The notes beneath the pieces were generated by a model. It worked only from the letters and a program-made list of their open reading frames with translations. It searched no databases and was not told the origin of the DNA. The position numbers and the translations under genes are program-made. This document shows, one piece after another, positions 41,282-50,510 of a stretch of DNA of 64,000 nt; the first letter of the stretch is position 1; each line of letters opens with the position of its first letter. This DNA is from Hymenobacter sp. UV11 (GTDB lineage Bacteria; Bacteroidota; Bacteroidia; Cytophagales; Hymenobacteraceae), in assembly GCF_004684095.1 (NCBI RefSeq), contig NZ_SRII01000007.1:186001-250000 (forward strand), written 5' to 3'.

Positions 41282-44098
41282 ATGACCAAGTATTTCCTCC
41301 TTTTGGCCGGCCTGGCCAGCTTGCCCGCGCTCGGCCAGCAAGCCCCCAAAAAGCCCCTCGACCACTCGGTGTACGACCAGTGGCAAAGCGTTGCCAATCA
41401 GAAGATAAGTCCCAACGGCAAGTACGTGCTCTTCCAGGTGAAGCCCCAGCAGGGTGATGGCACGCTGTACCTGAAAACGGTGGCCAATCAAACCCTGAAG
41501 CAGGTGAGCCGCGGCGACTCGGCGGTGTTCACGGCCGATTCCAAGTTCGCGGTCTTCTCCATCAAGCCGCGCTACCAGGACGTGCGCCAAGCCCGCATCA
41601 AGAAGAAAAAGCCCGACCAGATGCCCAAGGATTCGCTGGGCATCTACGCCTTTGCCACCGGCAAGCTCACGAAATATCCCAACGTGAAGTCGTTTCAGGT
41701 GGCCGAAAACGGGGCAGTGCTGGCCTTTCTTGCAGTGCGGCCCGCCGCGAAGGACTCGCTCAAGAAAGCGCCCGTCGATACGGTGAAGAAAATCACCGAC
41801 CGGCTGCTGCAAACCAACCAGGCCGGCGCCCTGCTCACGGTGGTGAACCTGGCGACGGGCGCCGTGCGCACCTTCGACGCCGTGACGGACTACCAGGTGA
41901 GCAAGCCGGGCAACAAGGTGGCGTTTGCCGTGCTGGCGCCGAAGGGCAGCAAAACGGTCAAATCGGGCCTGTTTGTGTACGACCTGGCCGGGGGCAGCCC
42001 GCGCCAGCTTAGCACGGGCAAGGGCGTGTACAAGAACCTGGCCTTCGATGAGGGGGGTAGGCAGCTGGCGTTCACCGCCGAAAAGCACCCCGAAAAGGCG
42101 CTGGTTAAGCCCTTCAGCCTCTACTACGCCGACTTTGGCGCCGATAGCGCCCGCGTGCTGCTGGCACCCGGCGCGAGTGCGCTGGCCAAAGGCTGGTCGC
42201 CGAGCGGCTTCGGCAAACTGGTGTTCAGCGACAACGGCGAGAAGCTGTTTTTCGGCACCGCGCCCGACCCCATTCCGCAGGACACGACGCTGGTCGATTT
42301 TGAGCACGCCAAGCTCGATATCTGGAACTACAAGGACGACTACCTGCAGCCCATGCAGCTCAAAAACCTGAAGAAGGATTTGCAGCGCAACTACCTGGCC
42401 GTCATCTATCCCAGGCAAGCCAGCAAGTTCTTTCAGCTCGAAGATGAGTACCTGCGCGACGCGCTGGTGGCCGCCAAAAACAACGCCGAGTACGTGCTGG
42501 CCGTGACCGACACCGCCAAGCGCATTTCGATGCAGTGGGAGGGCAACACCCGCAAGCAGGCCTACCTCGTCTCGACCCGCACCGGCCAGCGCGTGGCCGT
42601 GAACCCGCTGGCCGCCAAGAGCCGGTTTCAGCTCTCGCCGCTGGGCAACTACGTGGTGTGGTACGACTACGCAGCCAAAAACTGGTTTTCGTTCTCCGTA
42701 GCCACCCACCAAACCACCAACCTGACCGCCAAAACCGGGGTCGCTATGGCCGATGAGGAAAACGACTCGCCCACCGACCCCGAGCCCTACGGCGTGGCCG
42801 CCTGGACCAAGGACGATGCCGCCGTGCTGCTCTACGACCGCTATGATATCTGGAAAATTGACCCCAAAACGGGCCTGGCTTCGAACTTTACCAAGGGGGT
42901 AGGGCGCGCCAATAAGCTTATTTTTCGCTACCATAACCCCGTAGAGAAGAAGGAGTTTCTGGAGCCTAAGGACGAGCTGTGGCTGCTGACCCAGGACGAA
43001 ACCACCAAGCAAAACGGCTACTACCACAAGGGCGTGGCCAGCGCCCAGGCCCCGCAGCGGGCCGTGCTGGCGCCCTTCGGCTACTCGCCGCTGATGCAGG
43101 CCAAAAACGCCCCGGTCTTCATTTACACCAAGGCCAACGTGAGCCACCCGGCCGACCTCTACGCCAGCCGCGACTTGCGGCGCGAAACCCAGCTCAGCCA
43201 CATCAATCCGCAGCAAAAAGACTACAACTGGTTCACGGCCGAGCTCACGCACTGGACTACGCCCAAGGGCCTCGCCGCCACCGGCGTGCTCTACAAGCCC
43301 GAGAATTTTGACCCCGCCAAGCAGTACCCAATGGTGGTCTATTTCTACGAAAAGCTGTCGGATGGCCTTTATAAGTACACGGCGCCCGCGCCTACCCCCT
43401 CGCGGCTCGACATTGCGCTGTTTGCCAGCAACGGCTACCTCGTTTTCACGCCCGACATCAGCTACACCATCGGCGAGCCCGGCCCGTCGGCGGTCGAGTT
43501 TATCAACTCGGGCGTCGAGGATTTGAAGAAGAATAGCTGGGTCGATGGCGCCCACATCGGCATCCAGGGCCAGAGCTGGGGCGGCTACCAGGTGGCCTAC
43601 CTCATCACCCAAACCAACATGTACGCCGCCGCCTGGGCCGGCGCGCCGGTCGTGAACATGACCTCCGCCTACGGGGGCATCCGCTGGGAATCGGGCATGA
43701 GCCGGCAGTTTCAGTACGAGCGCACCCAGAGCCGCATCGGCGGCACGCTCTGGGAAAAGCCGGAAGTGTACATCCGCAACTCGCCCCTGTTCTCCCTACC
43801 CCAGGTAAAAACGCCGGTCGTCATCATGTCTAATGACGCTGATGGGGCCGTGCCGTGGTACCAGGGCATCGAGATGTTTACGGACCTGCGCCGCCTGGGC
43901 AAGCCCGTGTGGCTGCTGCAATACAACGGTGAGGCCCACAACCTGGTGAAGCGCGAAAACCGCAAGGACATCTCCATCCGCGAGCTGCAGTTTTTCGACC
44001 ACTACCTCAAAGGCGCCCCCGCCCCCGTGTGGCTGGAAAAAGGCGTGCCCGCCGTGGAGAAGGGTCGGAATTGGGGCTTGGAGGTGTCGAGTAAGTAG
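41282..44098 (+). CDS. Secreted S9-family prolyl oligopeptidase-like peptidase
   Basis: The 938-residue protein has a signal peptide (FLLLAGLASLPALGQQ), a long beta-propeller region (about residues 30-650) and a C-terminal alpha/beta-hydrolase peptidase domain. The catalytic triad is visible: Ser765 in GQSWGGYQ, Asp854 in NDADGAVPW and His886 in GEAHNL. This is the layout of the dipeptidyl-peptidase IV/acylaminoacyl peptidase class. It is predicted to act in the periplasm on short peptides. I use the ATG at 41282, since the signal peptide begins there; the frame is open 13 codons upstream. The gene ends just before a 37-bp-arm palindrome. Confidence 0.92.
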   Translation: MTKYFLLLAGLASLPALGQQAPKKPLDHSVYDQWQSVANQKISPNGKYVLFQVKPQQGDGTLYLKTVANQTLKQVSRGDSAVFTADSKFAVFSIKPRYQDVRQARIKKKKPDQMPKDSLGIYAFATGKLTKYPNVKSFQVAENGAVLAFLAVRPAAKDSLKKAPVDTVKKITDRLLQTNQAGALLTVVNLATGAVRTFDAVTDYQVSKPGNKVAFAVLAPKGSKTVKSGLFVYDLAGGSPRQLSTGKGVYKNLAFDEGGRQLAFTAEKHPEKALVKPFSLYYADFGADSARVLLAPGASALAKGWSPSGFGKLVFSDNGEKLFFGTAPDPIPQDTTLVDFEHAKLDIWNYKDDYLQPMQLKNLKKDLQRNYLAVIYPRQASKFFQLEDEYLRDALVAAKNNAEYVLAVTDTAKRISMQWEGNTRKQAYLVSTRTGQRVAVNPLAAKSRFQLSPLGNYVVWYDYAAKNWFSFSVATHQTTNLTAKTGVAMADEENDSPTDPEPYGVAAWTKDDAAVLLYDRYDIWKIDPKTGLASNFTKGVGRANKLIFRYHNPVEKKEFLEPKDELWLLTQDETTKQNGYYHKGVASAQAPQRAVLAPFGYSPLMQAKNAPVFIYTKANVSHPADLYASRDLRRETQLSHINPQQKDYNWFTAELTHWTTPKGLAATGVLYKPENFDPAKQYPMVVYFYEKLSDGLYKYTAPAPTPSRLDIALFASNGYLVFTPDISYTIGEPGPSAVEFINSGVEDLKKNSWVDGAHIGIQGQSWGGYQVAYLITQTNMYAAAWAGAPVVNMTSAYGGIRWESGMSRQFQYERTQSRIGGTLWEKPEVYIRNSPLFSLPQVKTPVVIMSNDADGAVPWYQGIEMFTDLRRLGKPVWLLQYNGEAHNLVKRENRKDISIRELQFFDHYLKGAPAPVWLEKGVPAVEKGRNWGLEVSSK

Positions 44099-44113
44099 AA
44101 GCTTGGGAATATT

Positions 44114-44203
44114 TGTCATTGCGAGCAACGCGAAGCAATCGCACCAGAACGATACCCGCCCGACTTGTTCTGGTGCGATTGCTTCGCGTTGCTCGCAATG
44201 ACA
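44114..44203. repeat. REP-like palindrome, family GTCATTGCGAGC
   Basis: Arms 44114-44150 and 44167-44203 are perfect 37-bp complements, beginning TGTCATTGCGAGC and including CGAAGCAATCGC. The loop is 16 bases. It lies 15 bases after the peptidase stop and may serve as its terminator. The same GTCATTGCGAGC core recurs at 53510-53530 and in a degenerate form at about 58979. Confidence 0.85.
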
Positions 44204-44287
44204 GACGTTTTCGCAGTACATCTTCACACTTCCTACCCCTCCCCGCCGCCCGTAAGCGTATAGCACCTGCCGCCTACCCCCTCGCCG

Positions 44288-44785
44288 ATGCCCCAGCTTA
44301 CTACTTCCCCTGTGCCCAACCCCTTCGATGCCGATGCGCGCCTGCGCTGGGTCGAGCACATTGCCCGGCTAATGGACAGCCAGTTTCGGCTGCCCGGCAC
44401 CCGGTTTCGCTTCGGCCTCGACCCGCTGCTGGGCCTGGTACCCATCGTGGGCGACCTCTCCAGCACCGTGGTGTCGGTGGCCCTGCTGCTGACGATGCTG
44501 CGCCACGGTGCCAGCGGGGCGGTGATGGTGCGTATGGCCCTCAACATCCTCATTGATACCGTAGTGGGCGCCATTCCCATCCTGGGCAACGTGTTCGATT
44601 TCACCTTCAAAAGCAACGAACGCAATGTGGCCCTGCTGCGCCGCCACTACGCCGAGGGCCGGCATACGGGCAGCGGCAAGGGGCTGGTGGCGCTGGTGCT
44701 GCTGGCATTTCTGGTGGTGTCGGGGCTGGTGGCCTGGGGCAGTGTGGCCCTCATTCACTGGGCCTGGGTGTATTTTGGGGGGTAG
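44288..44785 (+). CDS. DUF4112 membrane protein
   Basis: The 165-residue protein has the DUF4112 signature: RFGLDPLLGLVPIVGD at about residues 40-56 and DTVVGAIPILGNVFD at about 90-105, followed by FKSNERN. Three hydrophobic segments, including a C-terminal one (LVALVLLAFLVVSGLVAWG), suggest an inner-membrane protein. The function of the family is unknown. The start is the ATG at 44288. The stop TAG falls inside a GGGGGGTAGGG word, giving a Gly-Gly C-terminus (YFGG). Confidence 0.88.
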   Translation: MPQLTTSPVPNPFDADARLRWVEHIARLMDSQFRLPGTRFRFGLDPLLGLVPIVGDLSSTVVSVALLLTMLRHGASGAVMVRMALNILIDTVVGAIPILGNVFDFTFKSNERNVALLRRHYAEGRHTGSGKGLVALVLLAFLVVSGLVAWGSVALIHWAWVYFGG

Positions 44786-44814
44786 GGAATAGAGTTGTTG
44801 AGTTCTAGCTTGGT

Positions 44815-44968
44815 CGCCCTCCGCGGGCGCCTCACCCCCCGGCCCCCTCTCCGAAAAGGAGAGGGGGAGCCATGGCGGCTCGTCTAAAAGTAGTTTGGGA
44901 AATCGTTGAACGCACCCCTTCTCCTTTTTCGGAGAAGGGGCCGGGGGATGAGGCGCCCGCGGAGGGCG
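44815..44968. repeat. Compound inverted-repeat element with internal hairpins
   Basis: Outer arms 44815-44834 and 44949-44968 (CGCCCTCCGCGGGCGCCTCA and its complement) are perfect. Inside lie two further hairpins, CCCCCTCTCC/GGAGAGGGGG (44843-44867) and CCCCTTCTCC/GGAGAAGGGG (44915-44940), which can also pair with each other. It fills the gap between two convergent genes. The arrangement is MITE-like; no target-site duplication was identified. Confidence 0.75.
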
Positions 44969-45001
44969 ATTTTAAGAGAACTTAATAGCTTTTACACTTC
45001 G

Positions 45002-46456
45002 CTATGGCTCCTGGTGCAGCGGCGGCGCGGGCAGCCGAAATACATCGCGCAGGGCGCGGCGGGCGGCGTAGTAGCCGCACATGCCGTGCACGCCCCCGCC
45101 GGGCGGGGTAGCCGACGAGCACAGATACAGCCCCCGCTGCGAGGTGCGGTAGGGCGAAGCCCGCAGCACCGGTCGCGTAAACAGCTGCCTGATATCGAGC
45201 ACGCCCCCGTTGATATCGCCGCCCACGTAGTTGGGGTTATAGTCCTCCATCTGGGCGGTGTCGAAGGTGTGGCAACCCAGAATGCGCTCGCGGAAGCCGG
45301 GCGCAAAACGCTCCACCTGCCGCTCGATGGTGTCCGTCATGTCCACGCGCGAGCCGTTGGGCACGTGGCAGTAGGCCCAGGCGGTATGCTGGCCGGCGGG
45401 CGCGCGGGTGGGGTCAAATTGGCTTTGCTGGGCCAGTAGCACGAAGGGCCGGGCCGGGTGCTGGCCCCGCGCGGCGCCCCGCTCGCCGGCGGCAATCTCG
45501 GCCAGCGTGCCGCCCAGGTGCACGGTGCCCGCCTGGCGGCACGCGGCGGCGGTAAAGGGAATCGGCTCGGCCAAGGCCCAATCCACCTTATACACGCCCA
45601 TGCCGTAGCGGTAGCGCCGCAGCTGCCACCGATAGAGGCTCGACAGCTTGTGCCCGGCAATCTGCAGCAGCTGGGCCGGCGTCACGTCCAGCAGCACGGC
45701 CCGCGCCGATGGCAATTGCGTCAGCGAGCGCACGTAGGTGCCCGTTTCCACGTGCCCGCCCAGGGCCCGGAAGTGCGCCACCAGCGCATCGGCCAGCGAC
45801 TGCGAGCCGCCCTGGGCCAGCGGCCAGCCGCGCCGGTGCGCCGCCACCAGCAGCACCAGCCCCGCGGCCGACGTGGCCAGGTTGCTCAGCGGCTGAATAG
45901 TGTGGGCAGCCATGCCCGCCAGCAGCCCCTTGGCTTTTTCGTCCCCAAAGCGCCGCGCCAGCACCGTGGCCGGCAGCAGCGCCAGGCTGCCAAACCGGGC
46001 CATGTCCAGCGGGTGCTTCGGAAATTGCAGCGGGGCCAGCACGTCGTTGGCAATGCCGGGCCAGCTGGCAATGAGCGGCGCCAGCAGGCGCTGGTAGGCG
46101 TCGGCATCGGCGCCCAGGGTTTGGGCCGAATCAGCCAGCGACGCGGTCACGGTGGCGGCCGTGCCATCATCAAAAGGATGCGCGGCGGCCACCGGCGGCG
46201 TGATATAGTTCAGCCCATATTGCGCCAGCGGCAAAGTCTGAAAAAACGGCGAAGCAACCGCCAGCGGGTGAATGGCCGAGCAGATATCGTGGCGAAAGCC
46301 GGGCAGCGTCAGCTCGGCCGTGCGCAGGCCGCCGCCCAGCTCCGTCTTGCCTTCGAGCAGCAGCACCGCCAAGCCCGCCTGCTGCAGCGCAATGGCCGCG
46401 GCCAGCCCATTCGGACCCGAGCCGACAACGACGGCATCATACGTGGGGTTGCTCAT
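45002..46456 (-). CDS. FAD-dependent oxidoreductase, phytoene-dehydrogenase/PYROXD2-like
   Basis: The 484-residue protein starts with a dinucleotide-binding fold (VVVGSGPNGLAAAIALQQAG, residues 9-28; LLLEGKTELGGGLRTAE), typical of the CrtI/PYROXD2 amine-oxidase superfamily. The C-terminal FAD contact is around GLYLCSSATPPGGGVHGMCGYYAA. CrtI proper desaturates carotenoids, and this organism type is usually carotenoid-pigmented, but no other carotenoid gene is nearby. The sequence looks closer to PYROXD2-like oxidoreductases (the HDICSAIHPLAVASPFF segment), whose substrates are poorly known. The start is the ATG at 46456. A 314-base gap to the next, divergent gene holds one GGGGGGTAGG word and no other feature I can name. 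Confidence 0.82.
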   Translation of the reverse strand: MSNPTYDAVVVGSGPNGLAAAIALQQAGLAVLLLEGKTELGGGLRTAELTLPGFRHDICSAIHPLAVASPFFQTLPLAQYGLNYITPPVAAAHPFDDGTAATVTASLADSAQTLGADADAYQRLLAPLIASWPGIANDVLAPLQFPKHPLDMARFGSLALLPATVLARRFGDEKAKGLLAGMAAHTIQPLSNLATSAAGLVLLVAAHRRGWPLAQGGSQSLADALVAHFRALGGHVETGTYVRSLTQLPSARAVLLDVTPAQLLQIAGHKLSSLYRWQLRRYRYGMGVYKVDWALAEPIPFTAAACRQAGTVHLGGTLAEIAAGERGAARGQHPARPFVLLAQQSQFDPTRAPAGQHTAWAYCHVPNGSRVDMTDTIERQVERFAPGFRERILGCHTFDTAQMEDYNPNYVGGDINGGVLDIRQLFTRPVLRASPYRTSQRGLYLCSSATPPGGGVHGMCGYYAARRALRDVFRLPAPPLHQEP

Positions 46457-46770
46457 AAAAGCAGGGGTAGGAAGAAGTAAAGAGAGTAAGCAAGGGCCAA
46501 AAGCCGCAAACCGGCCCAGCGCCCTAAGTAATCGCAGGTGCTGGCTATACGGCAGCGCCGCGCTAAGAAAGGCGCGCCGGGCGCATTACTGCCCAAATAG
46601 GGGGGTAGGCGGGCTGCTAGCGGCGGCCCACTGCCGGGCCAGCTGCCAGCTGCCTGGCAGCTAAACCGCCGATTTTACGAGCCTTTTCCAGGTTCACTCG
46701 TTAAGCTTGGTAGAAGGTGGGCGCGCAGGCCCCGCCCATATCTACCCGGCTACTTATCCGTTTCGCGTCT

Positions 46771-48084
46771 ATGATTCTTTTATTGCTGCTCCTGTTAATC
46801 ATGCTGAACGGCGTGTTTTCGATGTCAGAAATTGCCCTCATCTCGGTGCGGAAGTCGCGGCTCGAAGTCGAGGCCCAGGCCGGCGACAAGCGCGCCAGCC
46901 AGGCCCTGAAGCTGGCCCAGTCGCCTAACCAGTTCCTCTCTACGGTGCAAATTGGCATTACCCTGGTCGGCATCCTTACGGGTGCCTTCGGCGAAGCCAG
47001 CCTCACGCGCACGGTGGCGGCGCTGGTGGCGCGGCTGCCGGTGCCACTGCTGGCCGCGCATAGTGAGGGCATTGCGCTGGTGCTGGTCGTGTTTTTCATC
47101 ACCTACCTCTCGGTGGTGGTGGGCGAGCTGCTGCCCAAGCGCATCGGCCTGGCCAATCCCGAGGGCATTGCCAAATGGGTGGCCGGCCCCATGACCTGGC
47201 TGGCGCGGCTGGCATCGCCCTTCATCTGGCTGCTGAGCCTCACGAGCGATGGCATTATTAAGCTACTGGGTATCAAGGGGAAATCGGATGGCGGCGTGAC
47301 GGAGGAAGAAATCAACGCCTTGGTGCGGGCGGGTACGTCGGAGGGGGTAGTGCAGGAAATCGAGCAGGGCCTGGTGCAGAACGTCTTCAGCCTCGGCGAC
47401 CGGCACGTGGGCTCGCTCATGACCAGCCGCCCCGACCTGGTGTGGCTCGATGTGCAGGCCGACGTGGCCAGCCTGCGCCGCACGGTGCTCGACCACAAAT
47501 CGCCGGTTTACCCTCTCGCCGAGGGCAGCCTCGACCACGTGCTGGGCACCGTGCGCTCCGAAGACCTGCTCAGCGACGACCTCGACCAGCAGCTGGGCCG
47601 CCTGCGCGAGCTGAGCCGCGAGGCCCTCTACCTGCCCGCCAGCAGCAAGGCCTACCACGCGCTGGAGCTGTTTCGCAAGTCGGGCCGCTCGCACGCGCTG
47701 GTAGTCAATGAGTTTGGCAGCGTGCTGGGCCTGCTCACCATTCAGGATATCTTCGATGCGCTGGTCGATGACCTAGTCGAAGAGCCCAGCTCGCCGCAAG
47801 TGGTGCGCCGCGACGACGGCTCGTATCTGATTGACGCGCAGCTGCCTTTCGACGAATTTGCCCACCAGTTTCAGCTCACCGAGGCGGAGCGCCAGGGCCT
47901 CACCGGCTTTCACACCCTGGGCGGGCTGCTGCTACACGAGCTCGGGGCCGTGCCCAAAGAGGGCGAGCACCTCACCTGGTACGGCCACTATTTCGAGGCC
48001 GTCGATACCGACCACGGCCGCATCGACAAGATTCTGTACCTCCCCAAGCCGGGCACCGACGACCCGGCCCCTACCCCCCGCTAA
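46771..48084 (+). CDS. CNNM/CorC-like (hemolysin family) membrane protein
   Basis: The 437-residue protein has an N-terminal DUF21/CNNM transmembrane domain (about residues 1-180; ILLLLLLLIMLNGVFSMSEIAL, VGILTGAFGEASL, VVVGELLPKRIGL), a pair of CBS domains (about 200-335) and a C-terminal CorC_HlyC domain (about 350-430; LPFDEFAHQFQL, TLGGLLLHELGAVP). Such proteins are linked to Mg or Co transport, and a related one (GldE) to gliding in Bacteroidota; assignment to GldE is not justified here. The ATG at 46771 was chosen since it starts the first helix; a GTG at 46717 is in frame. It ends in a CCTACCCCCC word. Confidence 0.87.
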   Translation: MILLLLLLLIMLNGVFSMSEIALISVRKSRLEVEAQAGDKRASQALKLAQSPNQFLSTVQIGITLVGILTGAFGEASLTRTVAALVARLPVPLLAAHSEGIALVLVVFFITYLSVVVGELLPKRIGLANPEGIAKWVAGPMTWLARLASPFIWLLSLTSDGIIKLLGIKGKSDGGVTEEEINALVRAGTSEGVVQEIEQGLVQNVFSLGDRHVGSLMTSRPDLVWLDVQADVASLRRTVLDHKSPVYPLAEGSLDHVLGTVRSEDLLSDDLDQQLGRLRELSREALYLPASSKAYHALELFRKSGRSHALVVNEFGSVLGLLTIQDIFDALVDDLVEEPSSPQVVRRDDGSYLIDAQLPFDEFAHQFQLTEAERQGLTGFHTLGGLLLHELGAVPKEGEHLTWYGHYFEAVDTDHGRIDKILYLPKPGTDDPAPTPR

Positions 48085-48130
48085 CGAGCGCAAGGTCCGG
48101 GCGTATTCGCCACAAAGTGAGCTGTAAGAA

Positions 48131-48231
48131 AGAACGTCATTCTGAGCTTGCGAGGAATCTCGCTCGCATTGTTGGAGTAGTAATTCCAACGGCGTGAGCG
48201 AGATTCCTCGGCAAGCTCGGAATGACGTTCT
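48131..48231. repeat. REP-like palindrome, family GAACGTCATtCTGAGC
   Basis: Imperfect arms at about 48131-48167 and 48192-48231 start AGAACGTCATTCTGAGC and share GAGGAATCTCGCTC. An inner GTTGGA/TCCAAC stem (48171-48190) lies at the loop. It sits between two convergent genes and probably terminates both. Confidence 0.8.
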
Positions 48232-48260
48232 ATTTTTCTGCAATGCCTTTTGTGAGGCGA

Positions 48261-50498
48261 TTACACCAATTTATCGGGCGTAATGGGCAGCTCGCGCACG
48301 CGCTTGCCGGTGGCGTTGAACACGGCATTGGCAATGGCCGGGGCCACGCCGATGGTCGCGATTTCGCCGATGCCCTTGGTGCCCAGCGCGTTCACGTGGT
48401 AGTCGGGCTGGTTCACGAAGAACACCTCCACGGCGGGCGCGTCGGCCTGCACGGGCACGTGGTAGTCGGCAAAGTCCTTGGTAACGTAGCGGCCGTAGCG
48501 GTCGTCGATGACGGCGTGCTCCATCAGGGCCATACCGATGCCGCCCACCGCGCCACCCTTCATCTGGTTGGCGGCCGTTTTCTGGTTGATGATAGTGCCC
48601 GCGTCGGCGCCCGACACCAGCTTGCGCACCCGCACTTCGCCCGTGAGCACATGCACCGCCACCTGGGCAAAATGCACCGAAAACGAGTACATGGAGTACT
48701 GCTGACCATCATTGCCGGTAGGCTTCGACTCCACGTTCACCAGCGCCGCGCCGGGCTGCTTGGTCAGGTCGGCCAGGGGCACGCGGGCGGCCGCGTTGCT
48801 GCCCAGCGTGAGGTAGCCGCTAGCCAGCGCCACGTCCTCTTTTTTGGCCGAAGCAAAGGCCGGGTTACCGGCGCCCGCCAGCTCGCGCAACTTGTCTTTC
48901 AGGGCCAGGCAGGCATCCTGCACGGCCTGGCCCACGGTGTTCACCGTAGACGAGCCACCCTGCGAGCCCGACTGCGGAAAGCTGGCCTGGCCCAGCTCAA
49001 AGCGGATTTTCTCGGGGGGTAGGCCCAGCGCGTCGGCCGCAATCTGGGTCATGGCCGTGCCGGTGCCGGGGCCGATATCGGTGGTAGCGCATTGCAGCAC
49101 GGCGGTGCCATCGGGCAGCAGCTGGGCGCTTACGTGGGCCGAGCCGCGGTGCGCCCCAAACGTCCCTACCCCCATGCCGTAGCCGATGAGCCAGTCGCCC
49201 TCGCGCACCGCGCCGGGCTCCAGCTTGCGTTGGCTCCAGCCGATGCGCTCGGCGCCCATCTGGTAGCATTCCTTGAGGTATTTGGTGCTCCAGGGGCGGT
49301 TGCGCTCGGGGTCCTGGTCGGTGTAGTTGCGCAGCCGAAACTCCAGCGGGTCGAGCTTGAGCAGGTGAGCCATCTCGTCCATCGCCGACTCTAGGGCAAA
49401 CGCGCCGGTGGCCTCGCCGGGGCCACGCATCCAGATGGGCGTGCCCACGTTGAGGGCCGCGATGCGGTAGCGCGTGCTCAGGCTGGGCGCCTGGTACATC
49501 ATGCGCGTCTGGGCCAGCGTCGATTCGGTAAACTCTTCGTAGGTAGAGGTTTGGCCGATGCTCTCGTGGCTGATGGCCGTAATTTTACCGTCGGGCGTGG
49601 CGCTCATGGCCAGCTTTTGCCAGGTGTAGGGCCGGTAGCCTACCGACGTAAACATCTGCTCGCGGGTCAGCATCAGCTTCAGCGGCCGGTTCACCACTTT
49701 GGCCCCAATGATGGCCGCCGACTCGTGCGGCCAGCTGTGCAGCGCGTTGCCAAAGGCCCCGCCCACGAAGGTGGCAATCACCTTCACGTTTTCCTCCGGC
49801 AAATTCCACTCGCGGGCAAAGTCGCGCCGCGTACCGATGGTGCCCTGCGTCTTGTCATACAGCGTGAGCCGGTCGGGCGCCTCCCAATGCGCCGTGATGG
49901 ACTGCATCTCCATCGGGCTGTGCATCTCGGTCGGAATCACGTATTCCTGCTCGATTTTCAGCGATGCCTTTTGCAAGGCATCGGCCGCGCCGCGCTGGTA
50001 GTCGGCCATCGGCGACTTTGGGTTTTTCTGGGCCGAAGTGGGCAAAAAGGCATCTTTCGCCGCCGCCTTCATGTCGGTCTGGTGCGCCTCCTTGGCGTAT
50101 TGCGCCCGCACCAGCCGCGCCGCGTGCTTGGCCCGCTCCAGCGTATCGGCCACCACCAGCGCAATCGGCTGGTCATTAAAGCGAATCTCGTTGTCGCTGA
50201 ACACTTTCAGCGGCCCGCCCGTGGTGGCGGGCTGCGATGGGTCTTTGCCAACCGGCTTGAAGCCCGGCACCTTGGGCGAGTTGAGGTGCGTGACGACGGC
50301 CAGCACGCCCGGTGCGCGCTCGGCGGCCTTGGTGTCGAGGCCCGTGATGCGGCCCTTGGCGATGGTGCTGCCCACCAGCACGCCGTAGCTCATGCCCGGC
50401 AGCTCATACTCAGCCGAATACTTGGCCGCGCCGGTCACTTTCTGGTGGCCATCCACCCGGTTCATCGAAGCCCCGATGTGCTTTTCTTGCATTTTCAT
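48261..50498 (-). CDS. paoC: Molybdopterin-binding subunit of aldehyde oxidoreductase (PaoC/XDH family)
   Basis: The 745-residue protein matches the large molybdenum-cofactor subunit of the xanthine dehydrogenase family. Landmarks include DGHQKVTGAAKYSAEYELPG, GGAFGNALHSWPHE, RGPGEATGAFALES, the GGSSTVNTVGQA loop and the C-terminal catalytic Glu in TKGIGEIATIGVAPA. It has no signal peptide and, in PaoABC-type enzymes, is carried across the membrane by the Tat signal of the small subunit. It would oxidise aldehydes to acids in the periplasm. It starts 12 bases after the FAD subunit and is the last gene of the operon. The start ATG is at 50498. Confidence 0.9.
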   Translation of the reverse strand: MKMQEKHIGASMNRVDGHQKVTGAAKYSAEYELPGMSYGVLVGSTIAKGRITGLDTKAAERAPGVLAVVTHLNSPKVPGFKPVGKDPSQPATTGGPLKVFSDNEIRFNDQPIALVVADTLERAKHAARLVRAQYAKEAHQTDMKAAAKDAFLPTSAQKNPKSPMADYQRGAADALQKASLKIEQEYVIPTEMHSPMEMQSITAHWEAPDRLTLYDKTQGTIGTRRDFAREWNLPEENVKVIATFVGGAFGNALHSWPHESAAIIGAKVVNRPLKLMLTREQMFTSVGYRPYTWQKLAMSATPDGKITAISHESIGQTSTYEEFTESTLAQTRMMYQAPSLSTRYRIAALNVGTPIWMRGPGEATGAFALESAMDEMAHLLKLDPLEFRLRNYTDQDPERNRPWSTKYLKECYQMGAERIGWSQRKLEPGAVREGDWLIGYGMGVGTFGAHRGSAHVSAQLLPDGTAVLQCATTDIGPGTGTAMTQIAADALGLPPEKIRFELGQASFPQSGSQGGSSTVNTVGQAVQDACLALKDKLRELAGAGNPAFASAKKEDVALASGYLTLGSNAAARVPLADLTKQPGAALVNVESKPTGNDGQQYSMYSFSVHFAQVAVHVLTGEVRVRKLVSGADAGTIINQKTAANQMKGGAVGGIGMALMEHAVIDDRYGRYVTKDFADYHVPVQADAPAVEVFFVNQPDYHVNALGTKGIGEIATIGVAPAIANAVFNATGKRVRELPITPDKLV

Positions 50499-50510
50499 AA
50501 GGAAGCGGGG

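Noticed and set aside
41267..43612. 781-codon open frame antisense to the S9 peptidase
   Set aside because: It mirrors the codon pattern of the real gene on the other strand; high GC leaves long antisense frames open. No domain is recognisable.
45002..46456. Assignment as CrtI phytoene desaturase
   Set aside because: Fold and FAD motifs fit, but no other carotenoid gene is near and internal segments resemble PYROXD2-like enzymes more closely.
46771..48084. Assignment as gliding protein GldE
   Set aside because: Domain layout is shared with all CNNM/CorC-like proteins, and no gliding genes are adjacent.
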